Below are positions 12,260-25,847 of a stretch of 64,000 bases of DNA, in pieces. The position numbers and the translations under genes were made by a program. This stretch comes from Floccularia luteovirens (Eukaryota; Basidiomycota; Agaricomycetes; Agaricales; Squamanitaceae): NCBI GenBank assembly GCA_009739215.1, contig VSJF01000002.1, positions 2,480,001-2,544,000 of the forward strand, in the 5' to 3' direction. The notes beneath the pieces are model-generated. The model made no database searches, was not told the DNA's origin, and saw only the letters and a list, made by a program, of their open reading frames with translations. Each line of letters begins with the position of its first letter. Positions within the stretch are counted from its first letter, which is position 1.

Positions 12260-12837
12260 TTGTTGTTAAGAAAGATGTATGTAGAGTTGTGAAGAAAGAA
12301 GATCGATGGGGGGAGAAGAGAGGCGGAGGCGCGCACCTGGTTCTGAGAGCAGGCTTGACTCGTGCTCCAGTCCCCTTAAAGCACTCCAAATCACCCACGT
12401 GACTCATGCAATTGCTGTGGTTCTCGAGTCGATCGCCAACTAAAGCGTTGATTTTTAGAACTACATATCACCACTGTCAGCTCCAGAAATGATTAATGAC
12501 TGTTGAATTCAATGAGAAAAATATTTTCTCTCATCACCTGTAGAACAACAAGGGTAACATTGACATACACATCTCTCTAATAATATCCTTCCTAACGTTC
12601 CAACATTTAACAATAATAGAAGTTACATCCAGCATCAGTTTCAGTTCTCCTACGTAGAACAATATGGACCTCAATGTTCGCACTAAGGACTAGTCGAAAG
12701 AAGGAAGTCTTTTCACAGGAAATTTGGGAACAGACGCAAGAACATCTCACTCGTGCCTTTCCGCGATCATACGTAAACAATAAATCCTTCCGTACTATCA
12801 AATTGGTACAAACCCTCTTCTATTCACACATCAATAA
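12260..12837. other. Gap, promoter side of the RBR ligase gene
   Basis: No gene recognised. It separates the start of the RBR ligase from the 3' end of the ferritin-like gene. Confidence 0.4.
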
Positions 12838-13932
12838 CTAACTAGATTTGTTATACACAATAATGATAGGTCCAGCAACAATCGTATCTTCCATCACATC
12901 CGTTTCAGTAGAAGTCGAGATCACAGCATATACTTGTCCCTCAAGCCCTGCCTTTGGTATAAGAGCTTTCTTATCTCGGATGGGAGAAACTAACCGGCCG
13001 TTGCCAGTTAAGAAGACCAGATAAAGTGGGGTGTTTGAAGGTATACGGGAGGAATCATACTTGACCTCAACAGTTGCGCCGGGATTCGGGGTTTCTCCAA
13101 ATCCAAGGGAGGGAAGTATTTTTGTAGGAAGTTCGGGGTTCGTGGACGGGCAGCTAGTGATGAGGTTCAAAGCTAGGTTATAGGCTTCATTCATCCCTAA
13201 AGGCGTCTACAAGGCTCGTGCGTTAGTTACTTCGGATCTATGTCAGGTTGTACTGACATCTAAGGAACCAGCCCAAGGTGAGGCTTTATTCACAGAAGCA
13301 GCAATCCAGCTGGCTTCTCGTGCTTTGGTTGAGAGAATACTCCCAGCAACTTTGACGTATTCCTTATTTGTGAGTAGCTGCGTAATCTTAATGTATGCAG
13401 AAACACCTTCGTTCCGGTTAGAATCATTTTTCAGGAAAAAGTGAGGAAAGGTATCTTACTGACGCCTCCTAGGATTTGACTGAGACTGGCGAATGATGTA
13501 ACATCATTATGAGGACTGTGTTGCGTTCTAGTATTCAGTATTCCAAAAGGTTCAAACACAACTCACAAGGTATACTTGCACGGCTTGATGGCTCGATAGC
13601 TGAGGATAGCTTTCAACAACTCGACGTGGGTATTTCCATGGTTAGCCACCTGCTCGAAGCGATAGCGAGTCCCTGCAGGTAAGCCTGCATCTATGAATGC
13701 TTTTTCGTCGTATTTTTTAAGGCCCTCGGTATAGAAAGCATTTTCCAGGTATTCTAAAGTTAAAGAGAAGTTCAAAATTGCTGTATCTGAAATATCTCTT
13801 TTAATAGGCGGACCCGGACGAAAGATGATGTGGAGGACTACTACCATCCATAGGAATTTGCTTATTTGAAGGCGCTGCAAATGCCAGCACACAATGAATG
13901 AGAACAACAGTGACAGCGCAGCGTATTTTCAT
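12838..13932 (-). CDS. Secreted Rds1-like ferritin-fold protein with degenerate metal motifs
   Basis: Resembles the fungal stress-response/sexual-development protein Rds1 family (Ferritin_2-like four-helix domain). The ATG at 13930-13932 starts a signal peptide (MKIRCAVTVVLIHCVLAFA). A small intron joins IPMD to DTAILNFSLTLEYLENAFY. The next helices are FEQVANHGNTHVELLKAIL, FASLSQILGGV and GSILSTKAREASWIAASVN. The C-terminal half (PCPSTN-like motif as TSCPSTNPELPTK, then a beta-rich end) reaches the stop at 12838. Family members normally have ExxH pairs in helices two and four. Here those sites read G-N-T-H and K-A-R-E, so a standard diiron site looks impossible. Four or so introns are present. 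Function is not known. It could be a structural, secreted non-metal relative. Confidence 0.82.
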
Positions 13933-14782
13933 ACCGAAGATTGATGACAAGAAACGAAACTGGGGAAAAAGTGGTGAGGAGCGCCCACTGATACAGCATA
14001 ATAACAAACACAAAACAGTATAAATACTGCAAAGAGTATTGACTATACTGGATATGTGGAACACTTCCGCTACAAGTTGAGCAGAGAAAGCTAAAAGTAG
14101 CAAGAAGTCTGAACGAGATTTGCATCCTTTGTTTCTTCGTGGTTATTGTTGGGTGTCTTACCACCGTCCCAGAAATGAATCATATGCATGTCGCATGTTT
14201 TGGCAGTTCACAAATTCCTGAGACAGAAATGAAGGCCTCTCCACATGGTTTGTAGAGAAACAAACCGATCTCTATGGACTTGGCGTATATATAAATCTGA
14301 CAGAAGTATTCATATTGTTAAATACTGTTTAATTAGATGTTTCAACGGTCTTCCAGTGATATGAACTGCCAATTATTTCAGTCAGATACAAGAGATTTTG
14401 TGACTAAATTCTGGAATTTTAGTACCACTAGGTAGGTATGAAGAATTGTGGACTGCCATGAGCTTTTGGGTCCAGTTTCATGTATCCAAAGTTCGCAAGA
14501 TGAGAAAACAGCATCGGCAGCTGTTTCATGTTAAGAGGTAGCCAACCGTAAAATCCAGTTCTAGCTTGAACTATAACAAGAACCATGGACAAAGGAGGAA
14601 GATGTTTGTTTGTTCCAAATGCCAATAATACTAAGTGTAAACAAAGACATGATCATCAATCATTGGCAGTACAAAAATATAATGGGAAATCGTAGGTTTA
14701 TATTTCTATGTGAACATGTAATTGTATGCTGCTATCCCCGGCACTATTAGTTACAATCGTAGAAAAAGAAAAGAAAACTAGG
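13933..14782. other. Gap, no gene recognised
   Basis: Lies upstream of the ferritin-like gene and downstream of SSE1. A few short frames show no family resemblance. Confidence 0.4.
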
Positions 14783-17362
14783 CTAATCTACATCCATCTC
14801 AGGAGCCTGTCCATCAGCCTTTGGAGGGGGAGGAGGGGGTGTGCCAGTAGCACCCGGGTCTGGGGTGTCAGCACCACTCTTCGGGGTTTGCGTACCCGAC
14901 CCAGGTATCACAGGCGGCTTGGGCTTGGGCTTGGTAAGAATAGGAGTAGCAAAGTAAATAACCTCATCTCTCTTCTTCCCGATCTCCTCACTGGTCAACA
15001 CGGGATCGACATTCTTCGGACGCTCGACTTGTTTAGCGATTTGGTCTTCAAGCCATTTTTGAGCGAGAGCGACTTTCTCAACAACAGACTGCTTGTCCTT
15101 TTCTTCAATATGTGCAAATCGCTCTTCGGTGGAAGTAGCTTGAGTCATATAATTGTTCAATGTCTCCCGAAGTTGAGCGATTGCCCGTTGACGCTCGTCA
15201 TTCTCGCGATAACGGAAAGCGATAGGGTTTCCGATTACTTTGAGTGAATCAAGACGGGCAACGTAAGCGGATTTGGTTGCATCTTCGCCTTCTTCAGTGT
15301 AGAGCCAGTCTTCAGCTTCTTGGAGGGCAGCGAGTAATTTTGACTTCTCCTCTGCTTGAACGAAAGGCGCGTAGCGTTCATCTAACTTGCCACGGGTATC
15401 ATAAACATACTCTTCAAGGGCGTTTTTGCGATCCTGTCATCTCAGTCAGCAAACTTATTCTCAGAAAATAAATTGGAATTACCTCAGTGTCCATAACGAG
15501 TTTGTCAGCAGCATGCATCTGGGACTCTTGTTCTCTAAAGGCTTCGAGCGTGTTTTTGTCCAAAGAAGAGTTTGTTGCATTGAAACCGATCGGTACCTTC
15601 TTGATGATACGTTTCTTCTTCGGGGTAGGTGGGGCTGCTCCTTCTGCGGGAGGATCGACGTCCATGGGCTGTTCTTCTCTCTCTTCAATTTCTTCTACAT
15701 ACGCGGCTCCAAAAGACATGATTCCATGCAAATTAAGTCTTGTCTTTATTTTAACACATGTGACCTCGCCCTTGGGATCGGGTGGCACAGTCGCTGTACT
15801 AAAATTGGAAATTACTGGGTGGATATCTCCAGGAAGTAATTGGGGTTCCGCATATACGGACTCGATTTCGAATCCTTCTCTGCGGTAGAACGATAAAACC
15901 TTTGTTGACGGAATGCCGTTTCCTTGGGGGAAAACAAGAAGTTCGGTATCATCGTCTGGATCAGTGGGAAGGGGTTTCCATTGTACTTTGATTGGGAAGT
16001 GATTGATGTCATGAATAGCAAAATCACGGACACGGAACACAGGAGAGAGCATAGCGCAAGCAAATGTGGCTCCACGCGCAATAGCTTCGTCTTGGTTAAG
16101 GGTGGTGGAGAGGGTTTTACCAGGGAACGCTTCTTGGATGCATTGACGAACAGCAGGCACGCGGGTGGACCCACCAACTAACTCAACAGCATCTATCTGG
16201 TCGATGCTAAGACCCGAGTCAGCCAGTGCACGTTTGAGGGGGGCAACTATGCCAGATAATACACCCTTGATCAAGCTCTCAAGTTGGTCGCGAGACAACT
16301 TGGATGCAGCATCTACATCGTTCACGATGGACTCTACATTCAAAGGAGCATCTGCGTTGGCCGAAAGAACCTTTTTGAGCTTCTCGCATCCAGCGGAGAG
16401 TCTGAACGTCGCCTTTGGATTTGACATGACATCGATCTTGTATTTACTTTTGAACTCTTCCGAAAAATGTTGCAAGAGAGCGTAATCAATATCGCGTCCT
16501 CCAAGATTGCGTTCGTATGCAGTGCTTTTAACGTCCAATTGTCCTTTGGAGAACGCCACAACGGCAACGGAGAGAGATGAGTGTCCGACATCGACGAAAA
16601 CAACGTGCCGTGGATTTTCTGGATCTGGGAGGTCGGATTTAGTGATTCCGTATCCAAGGGCCACTGCTGTGGTGTCGTTGATGAGGCGAAGGACATTGAG
16701 TCCAGCAATACTTGCAGCATCAATAAGAGCCCGACGCTGGATGTCTGTGTACCACCCAGGAATAGCGATGACAACATCGGAGACATTATTTTTGAGTTCA
16801 TTGCCGGCGATATCACGCAGCTTCCCCAGATACATCGCAGCCAGCTGTGTTGCTGAGAATCTATGCTTTTCGCCTAAGTAAGTGACCTATTCGTCCCGAT
16901 TAGTCTTCCAGATCTCAACAGATGTATCTGTTGGAAAAACAGACCTCTGTGCCTATGGTTCCTTCAACATCGATTAATTTTGCATTGATAAACTTTTTCT
17001 CTACATTTTGAACTTCTGAGTCGTTGAGAGTACGGCCTATTAGCCGTTTCAAGGATCCGATTGTATTCTTGAAATTTGAAGTCTCTTGCGTCTTTGCTGG
17101 TTCACCGATTGCTCTCTGTTTTGGTCCAAAGGCAACAAGTGATCTAGAAATAAAAGGAAGTTTATTGATTAGCTTGTATGTATTGCAGAAGACGTACGGT
17201 GTTGCACGATTTGAGACTTCATTGGTGATGATATCTATACCTCTGTGCCTTGCTACCCCGATCTATGAGAGGGAGAAGATCAGAAAGATTTGCTGGATGT
17301 TATGGGATGAAGAAGAATACCTTTGAATGAAGAGTACCAAAATCAATACCAACGACAGCCAT
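14783..17362 (-). CDS. SSE1: Hsp110-family chaperone, nucleotide exchange factor for Hsp70
   Basis: Sse1/Hsp110 proteins release ADP from cytosolic Hsp70 and hold unfolded protein. The ATG at 17360-17362 starts MAVVGIDFGTLHSKIGVARH, the ATP-binding loop of the Hsp70 fold. Further NBD blocks are LINDTTAVALGYGI, VVFVDVGHSSLSV, YERNLGGRDIDY and VELVGGSTRVPAVR. The Hsp110 signature NQDEAIARGATFACAMLSP is present where Hsp70 differs. The C-terminal half holds the acidic linker (EEIEEREEQPMDVD), an Hsp110-type helical domain (NALEEYVYDTRGKL) and a Pro-rich tail ending EMDVD. Introns interrupt the 5' part (about 16.9-17.3 kb) and one lies near 15.43-15.48 kb. The length of about 780 residues suits the family. 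Confidence 0.95.
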
Positions 17363-18165
17363 GAAGATGAAAGAGAGATGGACGAGTGGTCCAAAAAATT
17401 CTACAGAGCGAACTGATCGAAAAAGATTTTGAGCTTTTTTAAGACGATTGTGGCTGTCCGCTTTTCCTTTTCCGCAACATTCGAGAGACTTCTAAGCTTT
17501 TCCATGCTTTTCTATTGTTTTTGTCCTTTTTATTTTCTCTTTCGTCGTTGTTTCTGGTTGAATTCCTTCTCCCTGAACCACTGGCAGTGCAAGTAAAAAT
17601 TAAGTAAAGGTGCAGTCAATTTAAAGAATTCGGTGGTCACGAGACTGGCAATCTCATGTACACGACTTGTCTCTAAACAAACGATGCTACCCACTGACGA
17701 CGACGGCGACACTCAAACAATTTTTTCTTTGAGCCATATATTGTTCATTGGGGCCGATGACCTATGGAGATCGTTACATGTTTTTTTTGTGTATACTAAG
17801 GATATCTGATAAGTAGAATGTATGTATTGTACATAAACAATTACTCTCATCGTCCTAAAAGACGAACGAGTTCAAAATGAAACGAAACCCAATATTCCTT
17901 ATATAAGCCAAGATGATAGCGACAAGTCTTCTGACAGTGAAAGAAACCACTGCAGTCTCAAGAATTGCATAGGAATATTCTTTTCTCACTGGTATCGGAA
18001 TGGGTACGAAGGTATATACTGGTTTCGCCCGGCAAAAAAATCCTTTAGCTCATCCAATTCATCTTCACACTGCGTTTGTGTACATGTAGCTAACGATAGC
18101 AATAGTAGTTTATATTTCACACCGGGCGCTACAAACACTATAATATAAAACTGAAATACGGCCGG
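17363..18165. other. Gap, SSE1 promoter region and beta-mannosidase 3' flank
   Basis: No gene recognised. I could not identify a convincing heat-shock element by eye. Confidence 0.4.
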
Positions 18166-21100
18166 TTAGAGATGAGTGTTGTTCCAAATCGAACGCACTA
18201 CGAAATCGGCTGGGTTGGGACTCTTGATACGAGATAATGCCGGGTTCTGGACAAATTTCACTGTTGCATATGATGAGTCAGTGAAGTTCACCAAAAGGGT
18301 ACCAGATATGAATGATTAAATCCTTCTAGCAAAGCAATGAGGAAGGGCGAAACGTACATGTGCGTTGTATCCCTGGAATCAGGTAGAATCCATTCGATGG
18401 CACGCCCGTCTTCGCATCGACGAAAATCCCCATAGTACCTGCAGGATGGTCCATCCAGGTCCAGGCTGCAACTCCTCCTTCCGCTGAAAGTGTGAAAGTG
18501 AGGTCTTTATTTCTCGACACGGAGATCTTCGGATCTACAAGATGGGCCTCCGCTAGAGAGGTCGGGGTGAACTTGGGGAAACATCAAGACCTCAGAAAGA
18601 TCAAGGAGTATGATATTGATGTATTGCTCACGGCTTGTTCATTCGTGACCACTTTCCCATCCGCCTGAGCTGTAAGATTGAGAAGTAACCACACATCAGC
18701 TGCATCACGGCCTGTGGGCAGGAGCGAGGCCAGCCCAGTCGTCTCAAGTACAACAGAATTGTTCAGAGATGGTACAGCAAAATTATGATGGCTCGTGCTG
18801 ATTTCTGCACCCTTCCAATCATACCATGTCAATTGTGCGCTACCCTTAACTTCTTCCCATCGGTCCGAGATAACGAGGAACCTTGCAGTCTGGTTTGCTT
18901 CGGTCCAGAATGGATAGATTGCCACAGGGGAGAAGATCGTGGCCAGACCATAATTCAGGACCTTCCACCTGCCAGAGTACTCGATACTAGACCAACTCAC
19001 GCCCTGCCAGATGTCGTTGAGTTGCCATACGAGAGCGCCGAGGTTGTTCTCGCCTTGTCCAGCACCATGGCGATACCAGGCAACTTGCGCCACCATAGCC
19101 ATTGATTGGAAAACTTGGGTACTCCAGCACCACTGTGCGAATGTTTGATTAGTGTCCGAGGTGGATGGAACGGGTAGCCAACGTTCAACAGCTTGTGTCA
19201 ATTGTCCTTGACCAACAGGCGCGTTGGGGTTTGGGAATGCGAGGTTTCCTGCTGGGGGGTGGTGGTCTCTGGACATCACCACAGTCGAATTGAACGAGAA
19301 GTCATCAGGTGATGTGAGCACTTCTTCCCATGAGTAAAAGGAGGGCATAGAGTGGAAACTTCAAAACGGAAATTTAGTTAGCTATACGTCTAATTAGCTT
19401 CGCCTCAGCTGACCCAAACTCATTCATGAAACTATTTAACGATCAGAAGCCATAATAACACTTATGTGAAAAAAGACATACCGGGTGACAGGGAATGTGC
19501 TATAATTGAAAGCTTGATTGGCATCGTAGTTGTACCGTTCTTTGTTGGATTATAACGATCAGAGGCATGATTGCATGGATGTTCAATATATACATACCAC
19601 CATTACCGTAAATCTCTCCCGGGGTGCCGTTGAGCAGTCTCAACTGATATGGCTCGAGACTGAGAACCCCCTTGGTCGTAGAACAGTCTGTATATGGTAC
19701 CTTTTTACGAAAAAGTATAAGTGTGAGAATACCAAAAAAAGTAATGGAATAAACATACAGATCTGGTTTCAGATGAAACGATACCTTGCAAGAAGTCTTG
19801 GAACAAGGCAACAAACTGAAGAAGATCCTACGTCAACACATACTCGTCATCAAAAATGGGGTAAAGGCAAATATACCTCATTCAAATAATGTGTTGCATT
19901 TGGGAGGTTAGGATTTCGAAGAGCATCCGTCACAATTCCCTCAATTTCGTTACCACCAGCCCATTGTGCATTACTGGGGTGCCTATTAACTCTTCTGACA
20001 TTTTGTCGAACTTCAGGCTCGATGGACTCCAACAAGAAGTCGTTTATGGGGTACATAGAATCCGAGAAAATCAACTCAGACCAAGCGAGTATCCCAAGTT
20101 CATCGCAGATCGAGTAAAAATCGTATACTCCGCCGGCGACTGAGGAATCTGAGGGCTGATAAGTGCCTCCTCCCCAGATACGTAACTGAAGAGAGTGTTT
20201 TAGCAAATAAGTTACCATTTGAAACTACGAAAGTCGCGTACCATATTTTGTCCGCTCTTCACGGCACTCTCCAGTACCCACCTCACCTGATCGGTTGTTG
20301 TACGCGCATAGAAGGGGTCAAAAGGTATTATATTCGTACCCAGGCTGTAAAATGCCTTGCCGTTAATCTCGAAATGCCACTGGTCCCCCGGAGTGATACC
20401 GCGCTCCTCAATATTTTTCTGAGTATAGGGCGACTGGACGAGTTGAATGGTGCGGAACCCAGTCCTTGTTGTGAAGCTGATAGAGTGGGACCCTTCCGCA
20501 AGAGTAACTGTGAGATCGTACAATTTCGGGGTACCAAGGTTATGGGGATACCACCGTTGCGGAATATGATCCGCAATCCGCCAAATAGCATTAACCCAGA
20601 TAGTATCACCAGATACTCGGCTGTGTGAAGTTGGAGTCACCTGGAAACGTTTGGAAATCTTGAGTTCCGAAAATACGAGGGTAAGACTTGTAGACTTCAA
20701 TGGTACCGAGGAACGCAAGGCGAGGCTAACGTTCACTACCCAGTCTACATTCTGAACAGGCGGTACTGCGAATGACTGGCCAACTTTATAGATGTCAATA
20801 GAGGATTCTTCGATGAAGATTGGTCCAGTAACTGCATTGTTGTCCGAAGAACCTTGGGGAGATATCGGAGGACTAGTAATCGTGTCTTTGGAGCTTTTTC
20901 CCGACTTTAGTGTAACGAAATAGGCGGGTTTGTATATTCCGCTAGGAACGAAAGCTGGGCCCTAATGGGTCGCAATTTAGACATGCAAATATGATAGAGA
21001 GACTAGATAAGCCCCACCCAATCCCATCCGAAATCAGATGCGACCTTACGGATCCATTGACGGACGCCCGGATATTCGTACTAATAATAAATAAACCTTT

Positions 21101-21784
21101 TCAGTTATCTAGCTGGCATTAATTTCTGTTTGGACTGACGTTATCGCTGGTTCTGACATTTGTCGGGAAGAATTCCGCATCTGGCCGAGACGTGACATTG
21201 AGACCGTAGTCCCAAGCAGATTCGAAAGCGACAACCAATTGCGTGTCTTTAGGTGACGCGAGTATGGCTGACACGTCAAAGGAATACTGGCGGAATTGGT
21301 TATTGACCCAAGCAATCGGATGACCTGCCAGTGTCTTGTATAAACCTTTAATAAATATACGAAAATAGTTCGCATTCATTTTGCTTACAATGTTTGCAAT
21401 AGTATCAATACCATAGAAAACTAATTGCGTTTGTTGTGATTCCTTAAACGCGTTGCTCCTGATAAAGGGACCGATATCGGCGGTGTAAGTCCAATTTTCG
21501 TCAACCACCCAACGCTGAGTAAAATCTAGAATAATAAGGTGAGTCACTGGGAAGGTAGTCGGAAGACAAAGCATGCCATTTATTCCTAGTAGTGGCTCGG
21601 TAATGAGACCAGCATGCATCAAGTCGATATGGGCTTGGGATGGGGGTCCCTGTGCTGGTATATGGATGGTACCATTCTGGTTCTTGAGTGTCCACTTCAG
21701 CAGAGAAAGATCAAATATTTCAGCAGTTGCATGAGGCAGCAGCGAAGCCGTGAAAAGAAGAGAAAGGGGAGTAAAACATAACAT
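18166..21784 (-). CDS. mndA: Secreted GH2 beta-mannosidase
   Basis: Cleaves terminal beta-1,4-mannose from mannan oligosaccharides or N-glycan cores outside the cell. The ATG at 21782-21784 starts a signal peptide (MLCFTPLSLLFTASLLPHATA). The jelly-roll domain follows (IPAQGPPSQAHIDLMHAGLI, DFTQRWVVDENWTY). Middle domains include LGTNIIPFDPFYARTT, LRIWGGGTYQ and YDFYSICDELGILAWSELIF. HPSNAQWAGGNEIEG holds the expected acid/base Glu (after GGN). The exon with RFMNEFG, joined across an intron to FHSMPSFYSW, holds the expected nucleophile Glu. The C-terminal part has WQLNDIWQGVSWSSIEYSGRWK. Many potential N-glycosylation sites are present. More than ten introns were inferred and some joins are approximate. 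The stop is at 18166-18168. Confidence 0.92.
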
Positions 21785-22654
21785 CTTTCACCACATTATG
21801 GTCATACAGAATACACTAGTTTAAATATTAATAAAATTCGAGGCTAGTTCCAGGGACCCATGAGGCAGATGAATAAGATGCTGCTTGTCGCTCCGCATGC
21901 CTTGTGGACTTTGAGAGACTTCTGGAGCTAAAGAATTATGTATTCTGCTGACCATATATGCATGAGAAGACTTGCCATCATGTGTTCTCCATGATTCGCG
22001 TCATGAGTCCCCTATCATGAAAAGCTCCTCCTTTGGGTATCAAAAGTATCCCTTTGCAAAGCATGAATTTGGAGCGTCAGAATGTCGCACTGTAGTAGTG
22101 ATAATAAGCATCAGTGATCAGGAGGTGAATACTAAATAAACCAAGAATGACGCACCAGCATATTTAAGATGGATCAAACCTAGTTAGTCAATGTGTTCAT
22201 ATGACCAAATCATTAACGGTGGGTGGTCCGGTACTCCTGAGGTAAATCTATTAATATTATACACTCTAATCTCATCCTGTTTTGCAAGTTCTAACCATAT
22301 GAAGACAAGTTGCCGTTAATATAGAATACGCGAAAACGTACATCTATGCACATGATATGCAAACATATGCCAAACTCTCGCCCAGAATATCGCATACTGT
22401 AATCAGAAGGGTTCGATATTACTTTACCTTACAACTTCCCAACCTTCTGCTTTTCTCTCATGTACGAGTTCTTGACGTAGGATAAGATCGCGTGATGCTA
22501 TTTGGCAACGGAGCAGCTCGCCGGGCCGCTAAGTACCGCCCCTAGGCATGTCGGAAGATACCACTGGCAGAAGGAGGCACAGACAAAACCAAGAGCATTC
22601 AATTGGGATAAACATTTTTCAGTACATTTGACAATTGGTAGTTTATTTCTGAGC
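21785..22654. other. Gap, beta-mannosidase promoter region
   Basis: AT-rich with no convincing gene. It carries the 5' flank of the beta-mannosidase gene. Confidence 0.4.
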
Positions 22655-23408
22655 TCAGAGTTTCATTCTGTTAGGAACTATTTCAATCCAATAACTGAAC
22701 AACAAGTTAAATTTGATCGCATTTAATAGAGAAAAGAACATACCCGTCTGGGTCCAAAATGAACGCAATGTGACGCATCTTTCCATCACTGGGCCTCTTT
22801 TTGAATGCAACCCCTAATTTCTCAAAACGTTCACACGCCTTCTCGACGTCGTCAACTGTAATTGCGATGTGTCCAAATCCTTTGCCAGGCTCACTGTTAC
22901 CACTTGAATAGCCCTTGAACTCGGGATCGGTCTCGGTTCCGTGATTGTGCGTGAGTTCGAGGACACCTCCAGTGGTGGAGTATTAGAAACAAATTTATAA
23001 GTTCAGGTTTCAGTTTAATAAAGTTACCTTCTCTACCAAAACGAGATTGTGCCTTTTCATCCTCAGTCAACTCCTTGCCAGAATGATTGAAGGCAAGGAA
23101 ATATAGTGTAAAATCGGAAAAATCGACTTCTATAGGAAACATAAATCGGCGCGTATGACCATTGCTTCAAAACGTACTGGAGAGAAGATCCATCCCAATA
23201 ACCTGTAAATCATTCATTTATCAATTGAACTACACATGAGATGCGCGGGTTGATTACATTCTGATAAAAGTCGAGGGACACTTTTGGATCCTTAACACGG
23301 ATCATGGTGTGATTGAACTATTTCCGAAATTTTCAAAATTCCCCATCGTAAGACTATTGGCTTCGCTTCACGTACCGCAAAGCTTGCTGTTTCTGCTGTG
23401 CGAGGCAT
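22655..23408 (-). CDS. GLO1: Glyoxalase I (lactoylglutathione lyase)
   Basis: Converts the methylglyoxal-glutathione hemithioacetal to S-lactoylglutathione in the cytosol. Exons give [11 protein letters not shown] (start 23406-23408), [99 protein letters not shown] and, after an intron, YWIEIVPN ending at TGA 22655-22657. Metal ligands expected from the human enzyme are visible: Glu in LELTHNHG, His in GFGHIAI and Glu in YWIEI. This is a single-domain protein of human type, not the fused two-domain yeast type. Confidence 0.93.
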
Positions 23409-25847
23409 TATGATACACTGGTCCAAGGAAGAGATGGGAATGAGATTGTATGATTCCTTTGTTATTAGTTATCAAGTCACACGAACATGCTATATATGAC
23501 GGAGTGGCATATGATGCATATATGATGTATGATCTACACCCTTCGAATTCCATATTCCAATTTTGAATCCCTTTGATATTTGAAGATATTCTCGGGGTCA
23601 AGTTTTGTTAAGCCCTGGACCTTAAGCTTCAAGAGCAAGCCGTAGTTCAAGTTGGAAGATTGTTCAATTTGGACGGCAATGATTAAACCAAGCATGCCAG
23701 CACTACAACTCCGAATCATCTCCGACAGAATGGGGTTCAAATACAGCAGTGCTGAGCTGCGCGGATGTTTGAAAATGGTGATACTATTACTTAGTATTGA
23801 CCAATGAAAATTGACCCAGAATAATGCATCCTTCTCTGTAGAGGGTGATGTGTAAACCATGGTTAAGTATATCTCTCGAATGACTTCGCATTGATAATGA
23901 AAAAAGGAGCACCGTTCCAATCATCTTCCACAGCAACAGGTAAACTAACAAGTGACCGCAAGCGGTTAAGAAGCGTCGAGTATCGAGCAGAGAAGTTCGA
24001 AGTCGCTTGCAGAAAAAAGTCGACCAATGAAACGGCAGAACGTTTCCAGCTGATTTTTAATATTAGAAGTTGTTACCTGTAGATGTTGGTAAAAATAGTT
24101 TTCCTTTAGGGTGGGAGATGTAGGAACCTAGAGTTGCTGGCCCATCGTACCGTTTACGCCAATCCTCGGTAGCGTCTCATACTGGGCGAGGTAATGCTCC
24201 AGTTACTCGAAAGTCGGAATAAGGATACTATGCGATAGTGTCGCAAACAACAGACAAATTCATGAAGTGCGGAGATCAATCTGAGGGGTTCGTGGGGCTG
24301 TGGTATCTGGGGTTTAATACTCGGCAGCATAAGTCGACAAAAGTGAGTGTTTCGTAGCTGAAGATGTTTATCATCTACTGTGATTATGGACATGACACGG
24401 AACATACCGACAATCATTCTGTTATGATTCCGCAGGTCCTAATTATGGAATTAGCTTGCTGAATGACGGGAGGGCACTAGGGTGGTGGGCCCAAATGGTT
24501 CAAGTAGCTATTAGACTTTTAGAAGAAGGTTCAAGACCTACCGCCGAAAGCGCAACAGCATACTTGGAGCATTGTCTGAGTGATGTAAAAGAGGATTGTG
24601 AGTGTATGAGCTATTGATAGCAATATAAAAAAATGCCGCGGACGATTCGCTTCCGCCCTTCGACTGGTAATGGTAATGGAATGACAGGACATGATGATAT
24701 CAAGGCGGCGCTGAATAAATGATGAAACCGAGTTGGAGCGAATGATTGTTTAGTGTAAAAGTTAGTTAAAGACCGTTACGATGTGTCTGAGTTGACTCGA
24801 GTATATGGATCAGAGCAGTTTTCTTGATTGATACGAACGAGTTTAGAATGATGAGAAAACAAGCAAGTGATATTGGTGATTTTATTATTCTGATTCCCAA
24901 ACACAGGTTTCAAGTGATTGGAGAGTCGCGGAATTCCAACCCGTGTCCTGGTAGCCACTGGACCTGATGCGATTCTGCAAGCTTTCAAGCTTTCAAAGCC
25001 CATTGGATCGATCTCGTAGGGATTTGCGGAAAGAAGGCGGACCGCGAATCAAAATCATTTTGAAGTTCCGAATTTCCACGTGAGCTAACCACAAGCGAGC
25101 GACGCGCCCATCACGGGCGTACCATAACACCTCAGTTCGTTCCGTGTGTATCTTTTTTAAGGTACTCATCAAACTAACAACGCACTCCAGCATGATACCT
25201 GTTTCCGAATGCGTGGCGCTTCTATCAATCAATAATTTGACTGTTCATCACCCGAGTGCCCCATATCGAGTTTTTTTTGATCATCTACGAGATGTCGTCG
25301 CTCTGAAACAGCCCCGACGGCATAACGCGCTTTCATTCTTTCCTCCGAGTTGAAACATTCGGGTTGATGAGGTGCTGGGTATGTCTGGCTTTCCGGGCAT
25401 GCTATGCTATGCTGCGACGTTGTAACAAGGGCTTGTGCAAAACCCTGGTCCACCATTTTCAGAATGCTGACAGTTTTGTACACTTGTAGCGCCTCAAAGC
25501 TTCGAAGTACTCGTCATCTAGACCTCATCTTTCCGTTAAGTGCCTGACGCATTTGTCACAGGAATGACCTGATTATGCCACTTGGCGAATCGATTCGGTA
25601 TTTGCTCCATAATTCTTTGTTGATTAGGCACTGCATAATGCTATTTGGCAGGGTACCTTAAGCTGTGAATTTCTGCTTCTTGTCATTGATGAATTCATAC
25701 TCTGGCCTGTTCGCAGACCTAAGCAGGGTAATCGCGAACCATTTTCGCTACTACGGCATTCACACAAGTAATGCATTTTGTAGGGTCGTATATACACTCT
25801 TTCTATAAGTACTGGAGGCATCCTCGCTGGGATTCCCAACCATCGAC
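23409..25847. other. 2.4 kb stretch without recognisable genes
   Basis: The longest gene-poor stretch after 28499-31148. A 128-codon minus-strand frame (23534-23920) and several shorter ones resemble no family I know. No tRNA, terminal repeats or transposase motifs were seen. The last few hundred bases should hold the promoter of the FAD oxidoreductase. Confidence 0.45.

Noticed and set aside
23534..23920. 128-codon minus-strand frame upstream of the glyoxalase gene
   Set aside because: No recognisable domain, no splice partners and ordinary composition; likely chance.
24860..25010. Possible tRNA-like stretch around ggaattccaacccgtg
   Set aside because: No foldable cloverleaf or proper A and B boxes could be drawn on either strand.
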